5,366 bases of DNA from Bradyrhizobium sp. GTDB lineage: Bacteria > Pseudomonadota > Alphaproteobacteria > Rhizobiales > Xanthobacteraceae. Made by a program: the position numbers and the translations under genes. Below, piece by piece: positions 4,636-5,366 of this stretch; position 1 is the first letter of the stretch, and each line of letters starts with the position of its first letter. The stretch lies in the NCBI GenBank assembly GCA_025960445.1, contig JAICIT010000225.1, forward strand, positions 1 through 5,366, in the 5' to 3' direction. Under the pieces are notes generated by a model. The model searched no databases and was not told the DNA's origin. It was given only the letters and a program-made list of their open reading frames with translations.

Positions 4636-5366
4636 GCTTCATCATATCTCTTGCCGCGATCAAACCGCCGCCGGCAATCAACACCGCTGCGATCGCGAGA
4701 TTCGCGCTCGGCCGAGCAAAGCCCGCCAAAATCAGAAATGCAGTCGAGAGCAGCGGCGTCGCGTAGGATGCCGCCCCGAGTACGCGGATGTCGCCGCGCT
4801 TCATCCCGATATCCCAGGCGTAAAATGCAGCCCCGACCGGGCCCACCCCGAGCGCCGCGATGGCGAGCCATTGGCCGATTGTATCCGGCCATACCGTGAC
4901 CTCCACCACTCCATGCACGATCGCGGCAAGCACTGCGGTGCCCAGGCAAAAGCCAGCCACCGCATCCGTCGGCACGGATTTGAGCTTGCGCGACATCACC
5001 GAGTACGCCGCCCACACAAACGCAGCAACGAACGCCGCGAGCAAGCCGGGTCCCTGGCCAGCTCCGAACTCGCTGCTGCTGCTACTCCCGAGAAGCAGGA
5101 TCACGGTGCCCGCAAACCCAAGCAGCGCGCCCACGATGTGATGGACCGCCAGCCGCTCGCCCGGTAACAGCGATGAGAACAGCACGATCAAAAGCGGCCA
5201 GAGATAATTGAGCAAACCTGCTTCCGCCGGTGGCGCGAAGCGCAGCGCCAGAAAATAGAGCGCGTGATAGCCGAACAGGCCACCGACGCCGACCATCCAA
5301 GCGAGCGGTGACTGCCGTAACGCTCGGGTCGCGTCCCGCCGGCCGATCCAGGTCAGGAAGCCGACC
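4628..5366 (-). CDS. DMT-superfamily EamA transporter, YddG-like exporter; 5' end outside window
   Basis: The visible 245 residues form the C-terminal part of an inner-membrane exporter of the drug/metabolite transporter superfamily, normally about 290-310 residues with ten membrane helices in two EamA repeats. The frame stays open through the right edge (VGFLTWIGRRDATRALRQS precedes the internal Met encoded at 5296), so the true start is not in the window. About eight hydrophobic helices are visible, near fragment residues 25-43, 47-67, 75-93, 106-124, 136-154, 166-184, 195-214 and 221-238; one or two N-terminal helices are missing. GLLNYLWPLLIVLF (50-63) resembles the corresponding stretch of E. 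coli YddG, an aromatic amino acid exporter, and ASYATPLLST (199-208) fits the second EamA repeat. A five-serine run (94-98) lies in a loop between the two halves. The gene converges on gloB. Superfamily assignment is confident, the YddG-like subgroup is likely and the substrate is unknown. Confidence 0.9.
   Translation of the reverse strand, partial: VGFLTWIGRRDATRALRQSPLAWMVGVGGLFGYHALYFLALRFAPPAEAGLLNYLWPLLIVLFSSLLPGERLAVHHIVGALLGFAGTVILLLGSSSSSEFGAGQGPGLLAAFVAAFVWAAYSVMSRKLKSVPTDAVAGFCLGTAVLAAIVHGVVEVTVWPDTIGQWLAIAALGVGPVGAAFYAWDIGMKRGDIRVLGAASYATPLLSTAFLILAGFARPSANLAIAAVLIAGGGLIAARDMMKRS

Noticed and set aside
5071..5082. Short CTG microsatellite in the transporter gene
   Set aside because: It only encodes part of a five-serine loop and is too short to suggest phase variation.

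Overview
This window looks like chromosomal DNA from an alphaproteobacterium of the order Rhizobiales, most likely the Bradyrhizobium/Rhodopseudomonas/Afipia group. The DNA is GC-rich. The order prfA, prmC, DUF4167 gene is a familiar rhizobial arrangement, and the DUF4167 protein starts with the Asn/Arg-rich leader typical of that group. This placement rests on remembered protein similarity and has not been checked by a search.

Layout. (1) 1-1515, plus strand: the 3' part of prfA (peptide chain release factor 1) and complete prmC, the methyltransferase that modifies the GGQ glutamine of release factors. They overlap by four bases (GTGA). (2) 1516-1995: a 480-base gap with no credible gene. 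It contains two adjacent, possibly mutually exclusive hairpins near 1588-1648 and a third hairpin at 1810-1824. (3) 1996-2757, plus strand: a DUF4167 protein with a small conserved N-terminal domain and a long low-complexity tail, suggestive of nucleic-acid binding but of unknown function. (4) 2887-3633, minus strand: a SAM-methyltransferase-like protein whose glycine-rich motif I is strongly altered. (5) 3763-4530, plus strand, divergent from (4): gloB, hydroxyacylglutathione hydrolase (glyoxalase II), with all metal ligands present. It ends in a 9-bp hairpin that includes its stop codon. (6) 4628-5366, minus strand, convergent with gloB and cut by the window edge: a YddG-like DMT/EamA exporter. 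Its stop codon lies in a 15-bp tandem repeat that reiterates the Ser-stop codon pair three times in frame.

How the genes work together: prfA and prmC form a translation-termination module (substrate and modifying enzyme). gloB completes methylglyoxal detoxification by releasing D-lactate and glutathione. The divergent methyltransferase-like gene may share its promoter region but has no assigned substrate. The exporter appears unrelated.

I found no mobile element, tRNA, rRNA or CRISPR array. Most of the window is ordinary core genome. The least explained parts are the structured 480-base gap, the DUF4167 protein, the altered methyltransferase fold and the stop-codon repeat.
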